The notes beneath the pieces were generated by a model that saw nothing but the letters and a program-made list of their open reading frames with translations, searched no databases and had not been told where the DNA came from. A stretch of DNA of 64,000 bases from Porodaedalea pini (Eukaryota > Basidiomycota > Agaricomycetes > Hymenochaetales > Hymenochaetaceae), in the NCBI GenBank assembly GCA_002794775.1, contig NBAY01000028.1, positions 484,420-548,419 on the forward strand, written 5' to 3'. The stretch's first letter is position 1. Each line of letters opens with the position of its first letter. The translations under genes were made by a program, and so were the position numbers. Shown here piece by piece: positions 22,726 to 37,760 of this stretch.

Positions 22726-24728
22726 ATGACATCCCAAGTCGACCAACACTCCGTACGTTCCTCCTTCATCGCCTCGTTCGAAACGCCAAACGGTGACTGA
22801 CTGAATTATTTCGTGTATGTGTACAGATGCACCCGAACCAAAACGCAGGCATGCGCCCCACGAACGGCCAGGTCGGCGGACCAGGCGCAATGGGTTCCGG
22901 CCCCACACAGAACCAGAACCAGAACCAGAACCAGAACGACTATGACAACAACAACAACAACAACAATAACAGCAACTTTAACGACAGGAATGCGCAGAGT
23001 GGTGGATACTCTGGCCAACAGCAGCAGCAGCAGGGTCCTCCACCCATTCATCCGGACCGCGCCGGCCAGAATGCACAGTACGGTCAAGGCCAAGGCGCAA
23101 CTGGCGCGGGTCAGGGCCAATACGACCAATACGACAACCAGAACCAGAACCAGAACCAACAGCAGAACCAGGGCATGACAGGCGGTGGACACCACACTGG
23201 TGGGGCGACGCATGGTGCAGAGGCAGGCGCGGCGTACGAGGGCGGCAAACTTGCGCACGGAGGCCACGGAGCTGGAAATCACGCCACTGGCGCCGGTGTG
23301 CGGGAAGGAGCTAAATACGATCAGGGGACCGGGACCGGCCCAGGGCAGCAGACTCAGGGCGACCAGTACGCAAATCAGAATCAGAATCAGGGGACGTCGG
23401 GCGGTGGACACCACGCCGGCGGAGCGACGCACGCTGCTGAAGCGGGAGCGGCTTACGAGGGTGGAAAACTTGCGCACGGAGGACATGGAACTGGACGTCA
23501 AGGAGATCAGTACGAGCAGGGTGCGGGGACGGGTCCAGGCCAGCACGACCAATACGACAATCAGAACCAGAATCAAAACCAGGGCATGACGGGTGGAGGC
23601 CACCATACCGGCGGAGCCAAGCACGCTGCGGAAGCGGGTGCGGTGTACGAAGGTGGAAAGCTTGCTCACGAAGGACACGGGACTGGACGTCATGGAGATC
23701 AGTACGAGCAAGGTTCGGGGACGGGGTCGGGCCAGCACGATCAGTACGCGAACCAGAACCAGAACCAGGGAGTGACGGGTAGCGGACACCATACCGGCGG
23801 AGCGACGCACGCTGCGGAAGCGGGTGCGGCGTACGAAGGCGGGAAACTCGCCCACGGAGGTCACGGCGGAGCTGGAGGTCATGGTACTGGTGCCGGTATG
23901 CATGATGGGACTCAGCGTAACCAGGGCTCTGGGATGGGCCCAGGTCAGCACGACCAGTACGCGAACCAAAACCAAAACCAGAACCAGACGGGCGGCGGAC
24001 ACCACACCGGTGGAGCCAAGCACGCTGCGGAAGCGGGTGCGGTGTACGAGGGTGGAAAGCTAGCGCACGGTGCCGGCGGCCACGGTCAAGGCCAGCAGGG
24101 AGGACACTTCACAGGTCGTCACGACGGGCTCGATAACAACACCGCGAACACGCACGGGCCCGGATATGGCAACAACACAGGCATCGGTGCAACTGGAGCT
24201 GGTGCGGGCGTCGGCACACATCACGGCTTGGGGCACAACGCTGGCCAGACAGGCACCGGGATGGGTACTGGAGCTGGGCTTGGGACTGCAGCAGCCACTG
24301 GCGGAGCCGCCGGTGCAGCACACGGCGGCGCAGGTCAAGGTACCGGCACCGGAGCAGGGACCTATGGCACTCAAGGGCCCGCAGGCACCGGTGCCGGTGT
24401 TGGAGCCGGCCACACAGGTGCAGGCCCGGGCGCACCTACCGGGACCGGGATGGGCACGAGCGGTGCCGGCTCTGCTCAGCCGCACGTCATCCTCGGCAAG
24501 CTGCAGCAGGCGGGAGGTATGATACTCGGGAACGAAGCGATGAAGGAGAAGGGATTGGAGCGCGAGGCGCACGGCGTCGCGCGGGCGGACCAGCGGGAGG
24601 CGGAGCGTCTTGAGGGCATGGCGGCTGCGAGGCGGAACAAGGCTGGTGGTATACAGGCTGGCGGAGGACCTGGAGCTGCCGCTGCTGGAGTAGATCCGAC
24701 CGCTGGGCCGCATGGGCGTAGTTTGTAG
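22726..24728 (+). CDS. Hydrophilin-like repeat protein 2 (His/Gly/Gln-Asn-rich)
   Basis: Exon 1 (22726-22752) encodes MTSQVDQHS. Intron 22753-22826 (GTACGT...ACAG) precedes exon 2, which is open to TAG at 24728, for about 642 residues in all. The protein has a QNQNQN and poly-Asn tract and then five imperfect repeats (DNA about 23180-24080). Each repeat is built on GGGHHTGGATHAAEAGAAYE and GGKLAHGGHG, separated by DQY-QN spacers. A Gly/Thr/Ala-rich stretch follows. The C-terminal block is GKLQQAGGMILGNEAMKEKG, then EAERLEGMAAARRNKAGG. That block matches hydrophilin 1, making the genes tandem paralogues that diverged by repeat expansion. Probable role is desiccation or stress protection. The His-rich repeats could bind metal (inference). 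Confidence 0.8.
23180..24080 (+). repeat. Five-copy coding tandem repeat in hydrophilin 2
   Basis: Units of about 62-73 codons start near 23180, 23400, 23590, 23775 and 23990. Each contains the HH-x-GGA-x-H...AYEGGKLAH core. The third and fifth copies share AKH and AVYE variants. Spacers of QNQN vary in length. Confidence 0.85.
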
Positions 24729-25419
24729 TGCTGCAATTTGAAGGGATGGGCATTGAAGTGTACTGCAAATGTAGTGTAAATTGTACTATCATGTAATTCA
24801 CGCGCCATTGAGAGCTTGGAATAATAATAGTGAGTGTGAATGCAAGTCAATATTAAAATGCTTAGCTTGACTTTCGTATGCCGCAAGTACGAGAGCTCTT
24901 CTGACTTTGAAATGTTTTTGAAGTCCGAGATCGACAGTGTACAAACGCGTCGACACGACTAGCACGTGACGCAAGCTCGAAGAGAGATTCAAATCCGAAT
25001 CAGACAGTGTCAGCCATATTCGGCCCTTAACGCGCCCCCCACTAGGACAAACAGTGAAACTATAGCTTCTAAGATGCTAAGTACCACGCTGTTACCTCAT
25101 GGACTGAGAAGCAAGGCTGTGTCCTATACTGGAATAGAATCGGCGCGAGGCTGTTCAACGCAACGAGGCCGATATCAAAAAGGAAGGGGTCGTGAGGGTT
25201 CGGCCACACTTCACGGCGTATACAAATACAAAGGCTTTGAAAGTCCTGGTTGAACACATTTGTCACTGGTATGCCCTTAATTTAGCCGTAATAAATCATT
25301 TATCTAATATTTTGCACGTCAGCTCCCCAGACCATTCTTTCCCTGCTATGCGCCATCTTTCGAGGTTAATGATTCACCTGCTCCTCTAATCCAAAGAATG
25401 TGCAAAGGATGTTACTATC
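24729..25419. other. Intergenic region, nothing recognised
   Basis: About 690 bp follow the hydrophilin stop. Short ORFs show no splicing continuity or motifs. Confidence 0.5.
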
Positions 25420-25815
25420 ATGGACGAGGTTGTCGAGGTTCTCCAAGCTCTAGCACAGTCATTCCGCAGTAAGGTCAACGGGCCTTCACCTCACATTGAG
25501 TGGACAATCTTGGGAAAAATAATGATATCCTTCGACACGGAAGTCGCCCAAATACTTGGCCGGCCAGAGATTGACCCAGATGGAAAATGCTTTGAGATTG
25601 TGTGCGTGATTTTTTCACATAGCAATACCTTTTCTCATAAAGTTTGAAACGTTAGGCGACACATTCTTGATCTCTTCAGATCAAAATTTCGATTTCATTT
25701 GAAAGAGATGAATTACTGGTACGAAATTCAACTAGACCAGTGGTCTGGTGCCTTCTCTGTTTCTATTAAGTTTGTTATGCTGTTGTCCAGCACAAATGTA
25801 TACGATATATACTAG
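25420..25815 (+). CDS. Hypothetical small protein (weak)
   Basis: Exon 1 (25420-25601) joins exon 2 (25656-25815) across a 54-nt GTGCGT...TTAG intron in one open frame, giving about 113 residues. It starts MDEVVEVLQALAQSFRSKV and exon 2 contains LRSKFRFHLKEMNYWYEIQ-like charged helices. No family is recognised. It could be a real small gene, a fragment of a larger decayed gene, or chance. The clean splice with preserved frame is the only support. Confidence 0.3.
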
Positions 25816-27133
25816 ACTAAACTTCTGTGTGCATAGAGCGTTCATAACAAGTTGAACAACCAATGGCTAGAAGCGAACAGGTTCCAAAGCACTGCCTGAA
25901 AATGAATGTCTCAGTCAAGCTCAGGGCAGTAAGCTTTTACAACGTGAAGCAGTTGGCTAGACCAATTATAAAAGCAGAGACGGATCTGACCGGCTTGCAG
26001 TGCGTGTCGCGTTCTGAGAACGAGATGGGTCGAAGCGTTCTATTTCGCATGACTCTTTCGTTGCTCAAACGAGCCTGAAATAGGGTAAAGATAATAGCCC
26101 TTTCCAGAGACAGCTTTACACCTCGAGCAAGAGACGAGATTTCAGACCTGATTCGAATCGTGTCAACGATTTCCCCAACGTCTAAATGACTGCCTCTTCC
26201 CAATCTCACACACCCTCTACGTCATCCTGGGATTTCTGGGATCAACCTGGCGCATCGCAAATTATAGGACCTAGATAAATGAAAATCAAATATTAATATC
26301 TGGAAGTGGGGCAATTGTCTGCAGGATGACTTAGCCAAGCTCCACATCCGCTGCCGGACTGTTTTGCGACTGGCGAAGGGGCAGTACATGCCTCTTCTGT
26401 GCGGGCAAACTCGCAGCTTTCCGCGTAACCCCAAACGTGATGAGATGGTGGTTATACTTAGCATTTACGATACACACTAGCAGAGCCTCTCCATCACGCT
26501 TCTATCAGAGAACTAACTCACAACTCGGGAGAGTACAAATGCTGGATCGTCGCCGAGCACCAGAAGTAAAGGTCTAGGGCGGGCTACGGAGGAAAGATGG
26601 TGGAAAGCGTGTCCTCCTGCGGGCTCAGAAGACCGTGATGGCGTCTCAAGAACAACTAGAATGCTATTGCGGACATTCTAGGCGAGATGGAGAGCTTCAG
26701 GTAGATATATGATGCTTCGGCATGTGATGAACGGCGGCTTGAGCCGACTTAAGCCATGGCCATGAGGCAGGGATTCATTGCAGGGCCTTTGTGTGTGAGT
26801 GGAAACACATTTGCCGCGAGCCTTGAGGCTCCATCGTGAAGCACATTAAAGGCGAACAGTTGATGAGGCAAAGGAGTAGTTTCTTCGTTAGCTATCCTCG
26901 TCGCTGCTCATTGCTCTTGTCGTTGTCGTCGCCTACTCCTCGCTGTTGCCTTGAGAATAACCTAGGCTCTCTCGTCGTGGTTGTCGTGTTGGAAGTAGCC
27001 GAGATTACGTCATCGATAGAGCACGATGCCCGTCCTCCTTTCAAGTTGGAATTTGAGCACCGTCACACTTGCCAGCAACAAATCTCAGCGGAACAAACTT
27101 CGGCGCCGTCGCCGTCCGCCCCCTCTCCGCGAT
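25816..27133. other. Intergenic region upstream of the SEC2-like gene
   Basis: About 1.3 kb without a supportable gene. The last 130 bp are open in the same frame as the SEC2-like gene, from a Met at 27026, so an extended N-terminus cannot be excluded. Confidence 0.45.
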
Positions 27134-30100
27134 ATGTCTGCAGTCGCTAACGGTGCTCACAACGATGCGGAAGCTGTACCGCCGGTGCCGATGACAGCGA
27201 CGAGTACTGCAGCAAGCAGTTCCCCGACCTTGCTCGAGAAACCCATCTCGGAGCCCCGCGAACGCGATAGCGACAAAGACGATGCGCAGACGCAGGTCAT
27301 TTCGAGTTTGCGCGCCCAGATCACCGACCTCATCACGCAGGTTTCTCAGCTTAACGGCAAGCTCGTCAAATCGTATGATCGCGTCTCCGACCTCGAGGAC
27401 GAGCTACACGTTGCATCCTCCAGCGCACGCTCTGCATCACTCAAGATCTCCGGGCTCGAGATTGAGCGCGCTCAACATCTGGCTGCGCTCAATACGGGGC
27501 TCTATGTCGAGAAGGCTCACGTCACTGCTGAGCTTACGCGTCTGATGGAACGCGCAACCGCTGAGGCCGCAGCTCGCGGACAGGCAGAGTCTGCTCGGCA
27601 GAATATTGAGCACGAACTCGACGATCTGAGCGCAAGTCTCTTTGACCAAGCGAACACTATGGTTGCAGAGGCGCGGCTGGGGCGCGCCATGAGTGAGCGC
27701 AAGGTCGTCGAGGCTGAGATGGCGCTCAAGAGCGCAGAAGAGGCCGTTGGTGTCATGCAACTCCAGATGCAATCACTGCGCGATGAAAAAGACCGTACGG
27801 CGGATGAGATTTCAAGGCTACGGACACTCATGGAGAAGGGCAAGTTTGTTGAGCATGCACCAATGCTTGCGGCGACTTCTGTCAAGCTGCTCTGCTTGCA
27901 TGCTCCATACCAGGAGTTCTTGCAGTTCGTTGTTCATCTGCGATCCATTCGGCATTCTACTGCCAATCCTCCACATATCTCGACATTGCTACCACTCCCT
28001 TTTCTCGCACGGATACAAACAGAAGATTCGTGAGTTAGATCTACGCTTCGAAAGCTTCCAAGTACTGAATAGTTGCAGAGACCCTACAGTACGCTTGGAC
28101 GTTGCTCCTTCGCTCAATTGGCTCTCGCGGCGCTCAGTACTCTCCGCAATTCATAGCGGCCAGCTTACTATTGAACCCATGTCCATTACTACGCTTCTTA
28201 ATGAGTCCGCCCCCGGCCTTCAGTCTATGATTGCTGGGTCACAACCTGGAATTGTATGTGCATTATGTGGCGCACACATACTCCCGCCTAAGTCCACAGA
28301 CGCCACCGTATTTCCTCCGCCGTCGCACCCGCTCTCCTCGCTTTCTTTAGCGCGTCATGCCTCTTCTAACATGTGGTCATCGTCGCTCTTTAAGAACCCT
28401 CTATCAAGTGCCGCGCCGTCTCCACCATTGACTCCTCCTCCGCGCGATGCCTCCTCGCCTGTTACTCCGCCGCACGCGAGTGCGAGTTCGATGACAGTCT
28501 ATGTCTTCCGCCTGGCGCAGACGCCGGTCCCTCAGCATCCTCCATCGGGCTATGCACAACCTCAACACGCACAGATGCAGCGACCGACGAGTCACCCTCT
28601 CTGCACCTCTGGCTGGTGCTTAGCGCGTCTCCGGACGACATGTTCCCTCTGGGCGTTTGTTCGCGCGGGTATCGTCGACCGCGTTTGGGAGGAGGATCCG
28701 CCACATCATGCTGCCCCGTCCCTGTCTTCGGCTAGCGTTTATTCGGTCAATAGCACTGTCAACAATGCTAGCTCGTCTACTCTTGCTGGAACGGTTCCGC
28801 CGCAGAAAGAGTCCGCTCCACCCCTTCCTCCTCGCCGTCGCTCGAAAATGACCAGCAGTGTCGGTGCTCTGTGGGGCATGGCGAGCGGTGCTTTGCGCAG
28901 CTCTACTCCTAGTCAGAGCCAGCCTGCGTCGCCTGTACGAAATGGTGGTAAGGAGAAGGAAGACGTGCCTGAAAGCCCCCCGAAACTCGATCTAGGGCAG
29001 ACGAAGAAAGCAGCTCCGGAGCCACTCAGAGTGTCTGTTCCGCCACCTTTGCCGCGTCGCAGCCTTAGCAGGCGCGTCACGGGAAGCGAGGGAGCAGGCG
29101 ACGAACACGCGGAAGATGGAGCGGAGGCCAAAGAGGAAGAGAAGCGCTCCAGTCCAAGTTCGGACTCGAACATGGAATCGGCTTCGCCTGCGGACGCGGC
29201 AAAGTCGGAGACATCAACGAGCGAAAAGACGCCGATAGCGCGCTCGGGAGCCGGCAGCCCTGACCCTAGACCGACGTTCGAGGCGGAGCAAATGACGCCG
29301 TCGGTCAGCCAAGGTTCTTCTGCTCCGAGTGGTGGAGGGGAAGAGTTCACGACGCCTGTCGAAGAGATCGGCTCTCTCCCACTGTCTTTCACTTCAGCAT
29401 CTGCAGGGGCAGATGAACCATCAGCATCTGTGATAGATGTTCTGGCCCGTCCAACGACACCAAAATCACCACCCCGCTCCCCGCGCTCAAATGCTCATAA
29501 CTCCATGTCTCCTCCACGTTCGCCCGCAGCACGGCCACAGCGTTTCAGCTCTCCACCACCACCGCGCTCTCCCCGTGCCATTCCACTTCCGGATTCCCGG
29601 CCAGGTACTCCCGGATCGCCCCACAGGTCGCGCGCTCGTCCCTTTTCTGGGAGTGTTGCACCGCTTAACATCAACACCGACACGGCGAGTAGGTCGCCTT
29701 CACGTGCGGCGTCGCCCCCTCCTGTGGGTTCATCAGCGGGCACGGCTGCACCTCCACCCCTCCCACGTCGTGCGGCTGCACGACGGACTGTTCCACCTCC
29801 GCCAGGCGCGCAGCAGACCGTCCCACCACCTTCTTCCGGATCTGCGGATGAGAAAGGTGCATCGCCGCAAGCTTCGTCTGCGGAGGATAAGAGCACTCAA
29901 GTCCACAAAAATATGGGTGCCGAAAACCCACTGGAGACAGAGGAGAGCAGGCCTCGGATAAGCGTGGATGTACCTCGTTCGCCTCCGATACCACCGCGGC
30001 GGCCAGAGCACGTCGTGCACAACCCTGCCCCCGATTTTGGCGACGGAGATGACGATGGGCGTTTGGAAGCGGCTCAAGCTCGGCCGCGACGTGAAAAGCC

Positions 30101-30263
30101 TGAAGGGGCCGTGAAGGCTAACAAATGTGAGGGCGATGCGTTAGAAGAGGACGGGATAAAGAACTTTGTCGGAGATACAACGTGGGAGGAGCGCACGTGG
30201 AAGGAGATAGTGCGGCTGCGTGAGGACATGTTCTGGGCGCGTGTTGGTGGGATTCGTGGGTGA
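27134..30263 (+). CDS. SEC2: Sec2/Rabin-type Rab guanine-nucleotide exchange factor
   Basis: Two exons, 27134-28029 and 28079-30263, joined across a 49-nt intron, give about 1,026 residues. ATG 27134 (MSAVANGAHND) is chosen because the frame from 27026 adds only basic low-complexity residues. Residues about 55-240 form a long coiled coil containing the Sec2p signature (DDLSASLFDQANTMVAEAR). The coiled coil activates the exocytic Rab (Sec4/Rab8) on secretory vesicles. The next region (APYQEFLQFVVHLR, ISTLLPLPFLARIQTED, SLNWLSRRSVLSAIHSGQL) and the CALCG / WCLARLRTTCSLWAFVRAGI cysteine region are conserved in basidiomycete homologues (recall). A long Pro/Ser-rich tail with PPLPRR and PPPPRSPRA motifs suggests SH3 ligands. 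The end is WEERTWKEIVRLREDMFWAR. Likely needed for polarised hyphal growth. Confidence 0.85.
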
Positions 30264-30617
30264 TTTTTGCCGTCTCCTACATTCATCTTTTCTGTATCCT
30301 TTCACCTTTGTTCCTTTGTTTTACACGTCGTGCTTCTCCCATGTCGTCTGCCTTTGTACTCCTTCGTTCAAGAGTACGTACCATTATAAGTTGAACCATT
30401 TTACATTTCGTTTTATCGTGAGCGTATACCTCTTACTTTATTTCTGTGCTTTGTTCTGGACATTGGTCACGGACGGATTGTTGCTATCTCAACGTACATT
30501 ATAAAACTGCTATGGTTTCTAGCGGTGTGGATCCTATAATATCTTATTCCTTGATGCATTCGACGATTTTAGTACTTTTTCAGTCGGTAAGAAAAGGTAT
30601 ACAATCTAATAGTAATA
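30264..30617. other. 3' region of the SEC2-like gene, AT-rich spacer
   Basis: 354 bp of T-rich sequence with no gene, ending at the TA that borders the MITE. Confidence 0.5.
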
Positions 30618-31210
30618 AGGTAGGGAAAGTATAAACTCGACCAACCGTGACGCAACCCTACTTGCCTTATTGGGTGGCACATGGTGTCGAGCTCAATTGC
30701 TTCAACACAACATCCCAAATGCATCTTTCATTCTCATAGAACTTTAGAGGACCTGTGGCTACAGATGTATGGATTTATTTTTTCTGAATATCAAGTTTAG
30801 GGCTTACTATTTAAGGAAAAAAGTTGCTTTTGTCAAACACCATAGAATTGCATTTCCAGGCTTCTGGATACAACTCAATTTTCTGGACTGAATATTTTGC
30901 CGCTCCAAAGAAGGGAATATCTTATGTAATTACATAATTTGTAACATATTTGTCATGTGCCACATTTGGTAAGTTTGTCTGAACCTCAAAAGAATCCCAA
31001 TGAACTCTTCTTAATGCTTGTAAATGTATGCAAGAGCCTACAGGAGACAAGCCCAGTGAGTTATGGAAGGAATTTTTTGGAAGTTAGAAAGTTGGCCTTG
31101 GATCCTTTGAGATTTTTGCTGTTAGGGTCCTTCCAAATGGGGTAAATGCAGTGCTCAGGGGCCGTGACAGTGATGTGACTTGGTTGGTTGAGTTTATACT
31201 TTCCCTACCT
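30618..31210. mobile_element. MITE with 29-bp terminal inverted repeats and TA target duplication
   Basis: The left end (30618-30646) begins AGGTAGGGAAAGTATAAACT. The right end (31182-31210) is its reverse complement with one mismatch in 29. TA flanks both sides (30616-30617 and 31211-31212), fitting a Tc1/mariner-derived MITE. The 593-bp body is AT-rich and non-coding. The element lies 260 bp upstream of the AIP1 start. Confidence 0.85.
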
Positions 31211-31470
31211 TAAGTAGCATTCAAATCATGAGAGATCATGTGACAAACGCGTTGCACGTGCAGCGACGCTTCTTAGATCGCGATTCACGATGATCGCAGT
31301 CCCGCCGCCCTCAGTCTCTTAATCTTCTTCGCAACTTGCTTGACTCTCGTATTCTCATCAGTCTCGTGGTTTCATCAAAACTTAGTGTATATAAACCCGT
31401 GCACAACAGGCTCAGAGCCATTTGAGGACTCACTATCGGCTGTCGTCTCCAAGATACTAGAAACGCGCCG

Positions 31471-34161
31471 ATGGCTCCTTCTCCGTTCACCCAGACTGCC
31501 TTGTTTCCCTGCAATCCGAATACTGAGCGAGGCGTTTCTACAAAGCTTCATGTTAGCAAGGACAACAAACTCATCTATGCGAATGGAAGAACAGTGATCG
31601 TGCGTGTCCCATATATTCATGCTCCAGCACGAAAGTCACGAAGTTTCTGGTTCAGATACGTGATCTGAAGGTATGAAGGCTATCTGGTATATGGGAGCTG
31701 ATGAACTTATTATGGTAAACGCTGGAAGAACTCGGCGATCGCGAAAGCGTACTCTGGCCATTCTCGCAACGTTACCGTCGCGAGGTTCTCTCCTACGGGA
31801 TATTACTGCGCATCAGCGGACACCACTGGAACAGGTTCGAAGCGCTTCAACTAGTGCCTTATATCTTCTTGTTAAAGTTGTGACAATAATTTCCTTACGA
31901 AAAGTTAGGGTGTGGGATACATTAGGCGAAGAAAACATCCTCAAAGGAGAGTACCCTGCAATCAGTGGAAAGATGCAAGTCACATCTCTTATTTCTCGAC
32001 GGTAATTGATACCATATCTTTTTAATTAGAAATGACCTCGCATGGGATGGAGAAAGCAAGCGCATCATCGCTGTTGGAGATGGCAGGGAAACGTACGTGC
32101 TTTATCCTGAATTGCATGCCCCTTTTGTCTTATGGGGGATGCAGCTTTGGAAAAGCATTCATGTTCGATTCCGGAACTTCCACCGGAGAAATCGCTGGGC
32201 ATACAAAGGTAAATAATTAATTTGCGAACCTTTAGCTTAACTCACTCGATTCAGGTGGTCAATGCTGTCTCCATTCGGCATCAACGGCCGTTCCGGGCGG
32301 CCACCGCTTCCGACGACTGCACCATTGTTTTCCACACAGGTAAGGCCTGTCTCTTAGCTGTGTAAGAGGCACACTTTGAGGTTCCTGTACACAGGCGTTC
32401 CCTTCAAATACGAAAGGGTGAGCTGTTTCCTTTGATATCATAACTGAATGGGACTCAACCATATGGCTTTTGATACTTCAGACAATCAAGACGCACACAA
32501 AGTTCGTGCAGGACGTGAGATACTCGGCGGGTGGAGACCATTTTGCTAGCGTCGGTTCCGATAGCAAAGTATTCTTGTATGACGGAAAGACGGGCGAAAC
32601 TATCGGAGAGTTCTCCGGAGAGGTGCATAAAGGCAGCATCGTAAGTAAGGACTTCGCATTCGCGAGATCTTAGTAGCTGAGAGTTGTGGCAGATGGCGGC
32701 GAGCTGGAGTCCTGATGATAAGGCTCTGGCAACCTCCTCGATGGATGGAACAGTCAAATTATGTGAGTTAATTTTGTACGTATCGTTCGCCATATCAGTG
32801 GCTGATTTTGGCGACTCTATTCATAGGGGATGTTGAGCGGAAGCAGACGATCCAGACTTGGACTGTCGGGACAGGCGTTCCTAATCAGCAAGTCGGAAAC
32901 GCATGGAGCGCCGATGGAGACATAGTATCGCTGTCTATGTCAGGTATCGTCAACATCTTCGATCAGCGCAAAGGTGACGGCGTTGCTCGGCAGCTCGTCG
33001 TTCGTACATGTTTCGCTGTCCTTTGGCATGGATCATTCTGACACTTCGCATTCACTCAAGGGTCCTCAAAAATCGATCACCGCAGCAGCGCTCACGGCCT
33101 CCGGAACGTTCATTGCAGGCACAGCTGATGGACGCCTACTTTCGTACGATATTGCAGGCAGTGATGCTCACTTTATATCTGGAGCCGGCCATTCGAGTCT
33201 CGTCACTGGCCTCGTGAGCACCGGCGAGAACACATTTAGCGTCGGATTCGATGATACACTGAAGGAAGTCAGCGCAGACGCGAAGAGCATGACGTGCGTT
33301 GAGATCTTCCTTTGCACATGCTGATTTGTCTAACATTGATATATCCAAGTGAGGCTTCGACAAAGTTGCAAGCTCAGCCGAAAGGTTTGGCACTCTCGGC
33401 CGAAGGAACAGCGTTCGTTTCCGAAATCAGCGGCATAGAAGCGTTCCGATCCAACCAGCGCGTCGCACAACTTTCTGTCACTTATCAGCCGAACGGGATC
33501 GCGAGTACCGGAAAGGTTGTTGCAGTCGGAGGCGGGGTGCGTCTTCTCGCTCATCTATTAATGCGTGCTCGTTGCAGGACTTCAGAAATAGAGATGACTT
33601 ACATGCCGCTGTATAGGACAACAAAATTCATCTCTATTCTTGGAATGGATCGGAGCTAAAGGACGATGGTGTTCTTGAGACCCCGCGTGGGCCAGCACTC
33701 ACGCTCTCGTTTTCGCCTGACGGAAAGCTCCTAGTCTCCGGAGACGTAAGAGATCCCACTTCTATGGTACATTATCGCGATCTGACAGAGAACTGTAGGC
33801 TACTGGTAAGATCACGTTGTTTGACGTCGTGGATAAGAAGGCGAGCATTTCGCTTCCAAGTACTTTCAAGTATATGAAGTTAACATATGTGTGACAGACC
33901 GTCGAGTCGCGCTGGACACACCATGCTTCACGTATCAACTCGCTCGCATGGGCGCCGACTGGGACTCATATCGCATCTGGCTCGCTTGACACGCACGTTT
34001 TCATTTGGTCAGTCGCAGCTCCATTGTCCAACGTGCCAATCCGACACGCAGGGCCTGGGGGTGTCAGTGCCGTGACGTGGCTCGAAGCTTCCAAGGAAAA
34101 GGGCAAACTCGCGACTGCTGGTGCGGATGGATGCGTGCGTGTGTGGGAGGTGAAGCTGTAG
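31471..34161 (+). CDS. AIP1: WD40-repeat actin-interacting protein 1 (AIP1/WDR1)
   Basis: More than ten short exons run from ATG 31471 (MAPSPFTQTALFPCNPNTERG) to TAG 34161. Blades are recognisable along the gene: SGHSRNVTVARFSPTGYYCA with SADTTGTVRVWD (about 31760-31930), NDLAWDGESKRIIAVGDGRE (about 32033) and VNAVSIRHQRPFRAATASDD (about 32270). Further blades are VQDVRYSAGGDHFASVGSDS (about 32510), AASWSPDDKALATSSMDGTV (about 32700) and a final VRVWEVKL. The order and the opening match the two-propeller AIP1 family. AIP1 binds cofilin and promotes disassembly of actin filaments in the cytoplasm, notably in cortical patches. Length (about 600 residues) is normal. Upstream lie ACGCGT (31247-31252) and CACGTG (31255-31260). 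Confidence 0.88.
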
Positions 34162-35425
34162 GCGTAGGGTTCTATTGTTGGTCAATACATCCGAGCCGCC
34201 GCCGCGCGTGAAGAAAGCTTAGGGTAAGGGCATGGAAGATGCACAAAGTGTAAATGTAGGTGTAGACTTTGAACGCAATGTATAAATACGTGTATGAGCT
34301 GGTCTGAACATGGGCTAAGTTCTAGGTTCCTGCAAGGCAAGGGCGTGCAAAGAAGACACTACAGCCGACCACTTCTATAGTAAGAACAGGTTATATTTGG
34401 CCTCGCGATCTCCGAAATCTAGTGCCGAAGTTGCATGAGCAGGGAACTTGCGCTATAAATTGTTTCAGGGCATGAACCTAATCGCATTCCTAGCTTTACA
34501 ATGATGGAATTCTCGACTCTTAGACAGAAAGTGGCGGAGGCTGTCATCCGATCATGCAAGCCCGAGCTATCCGGCCGCCACGCAAGATAATGCACTGGCC
34601 GGCCTGTGCTGTTTGCGCGCGGTCTGCTCTGAACCTGATGGCCAAACTACCGGTTCCTCTGTAGTCTGAATCCACAGGTCTTCGTCGATCGCCATTCATT
34701 GGTATCGCGCTCGCCGATGGCCGGGCCTGAGGTTAGTCAGTCAGTCGTGCATGGCCTCCAGGGGACACGAGTGTCTGAAGTGGGAAACGAGTCCGTCTGA
34801 TTGCCTATCAGCACTGCTGTTCTGGTCGAGTGAATTGCAGCGTGGGCTGGTGCGGGTTTCCAATCCATGATCAGAAAAAAACTGGGCCTCCAGTGTGGAA
34901 ATAAGAAGCGCACACAACTCGGAGGACCATCAACACCGTACGAATATAAATATATTTGGCGGAGATCGTTTGCCGCCAGTGAGACTGAGAAACTTGTGTC
35001 ATGATTATGCTTTTGTTGCAATCGAAAGCTTTAGGTTGGTAGATTTGAGCCCTTGAGTATTGCTACAATAAAGAGGCGAGCAACCATTTCAATCAGCCTG
35101 TTATTTTTCTTCCCTTTTCTAGAGAGCCATGCATTACTCTTGAGCGCATTGATATTTCGAGATCAAGCAAGGGCAGCCTGCACAGCGCAGCGAATCACAG
35201 GAGCGGTGCAGAGGGTGAAACCAAAAGCAAGCGAAGCCAGTGTGCGTGTCACGTGTGGTCACATCACGGAATATCAGTTGCTTAAATTGCAAGTGGCTCG
35301 CGACGAACTTCACCATCATCTGCTCGTTCCTCCCTTCTTCACCACCTTAGGTGTGTTCGTTTGTCGTCTCGACATCGTTGACTACGACCGGTAGCGAGCT
35401 GACAGCATACACAGAAACATCCACA
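34162..35425. other. Intergenic region upstream of GFA1
   Basis: About 1.26 kb with no supportable gene. The last 350 bp are pyrimidine-rich and may include a 5' UTR. An AT-rich TATAAATATATTT word lies near 34945, too far from the ATG to be assigned firmly. Confidence 0.45.

Positions 35426-37760
<2,335 letters not shown>

Noticed and set aside
22806..24023. 405-residue minus-strand ORF rich in Val and Leu, looking membrane-like
   Set aside because: It is the antisense of the hydrophilin 2 repeats. CAG/AAC-type codon runs make the opposite strand open by composition.
23180..24080. Regularly spaced repeats resembling a CRISPR array
   Set aside because: Units are about 190-220 bp, degenerate and in a single coding frame of a eukaryotic gene.
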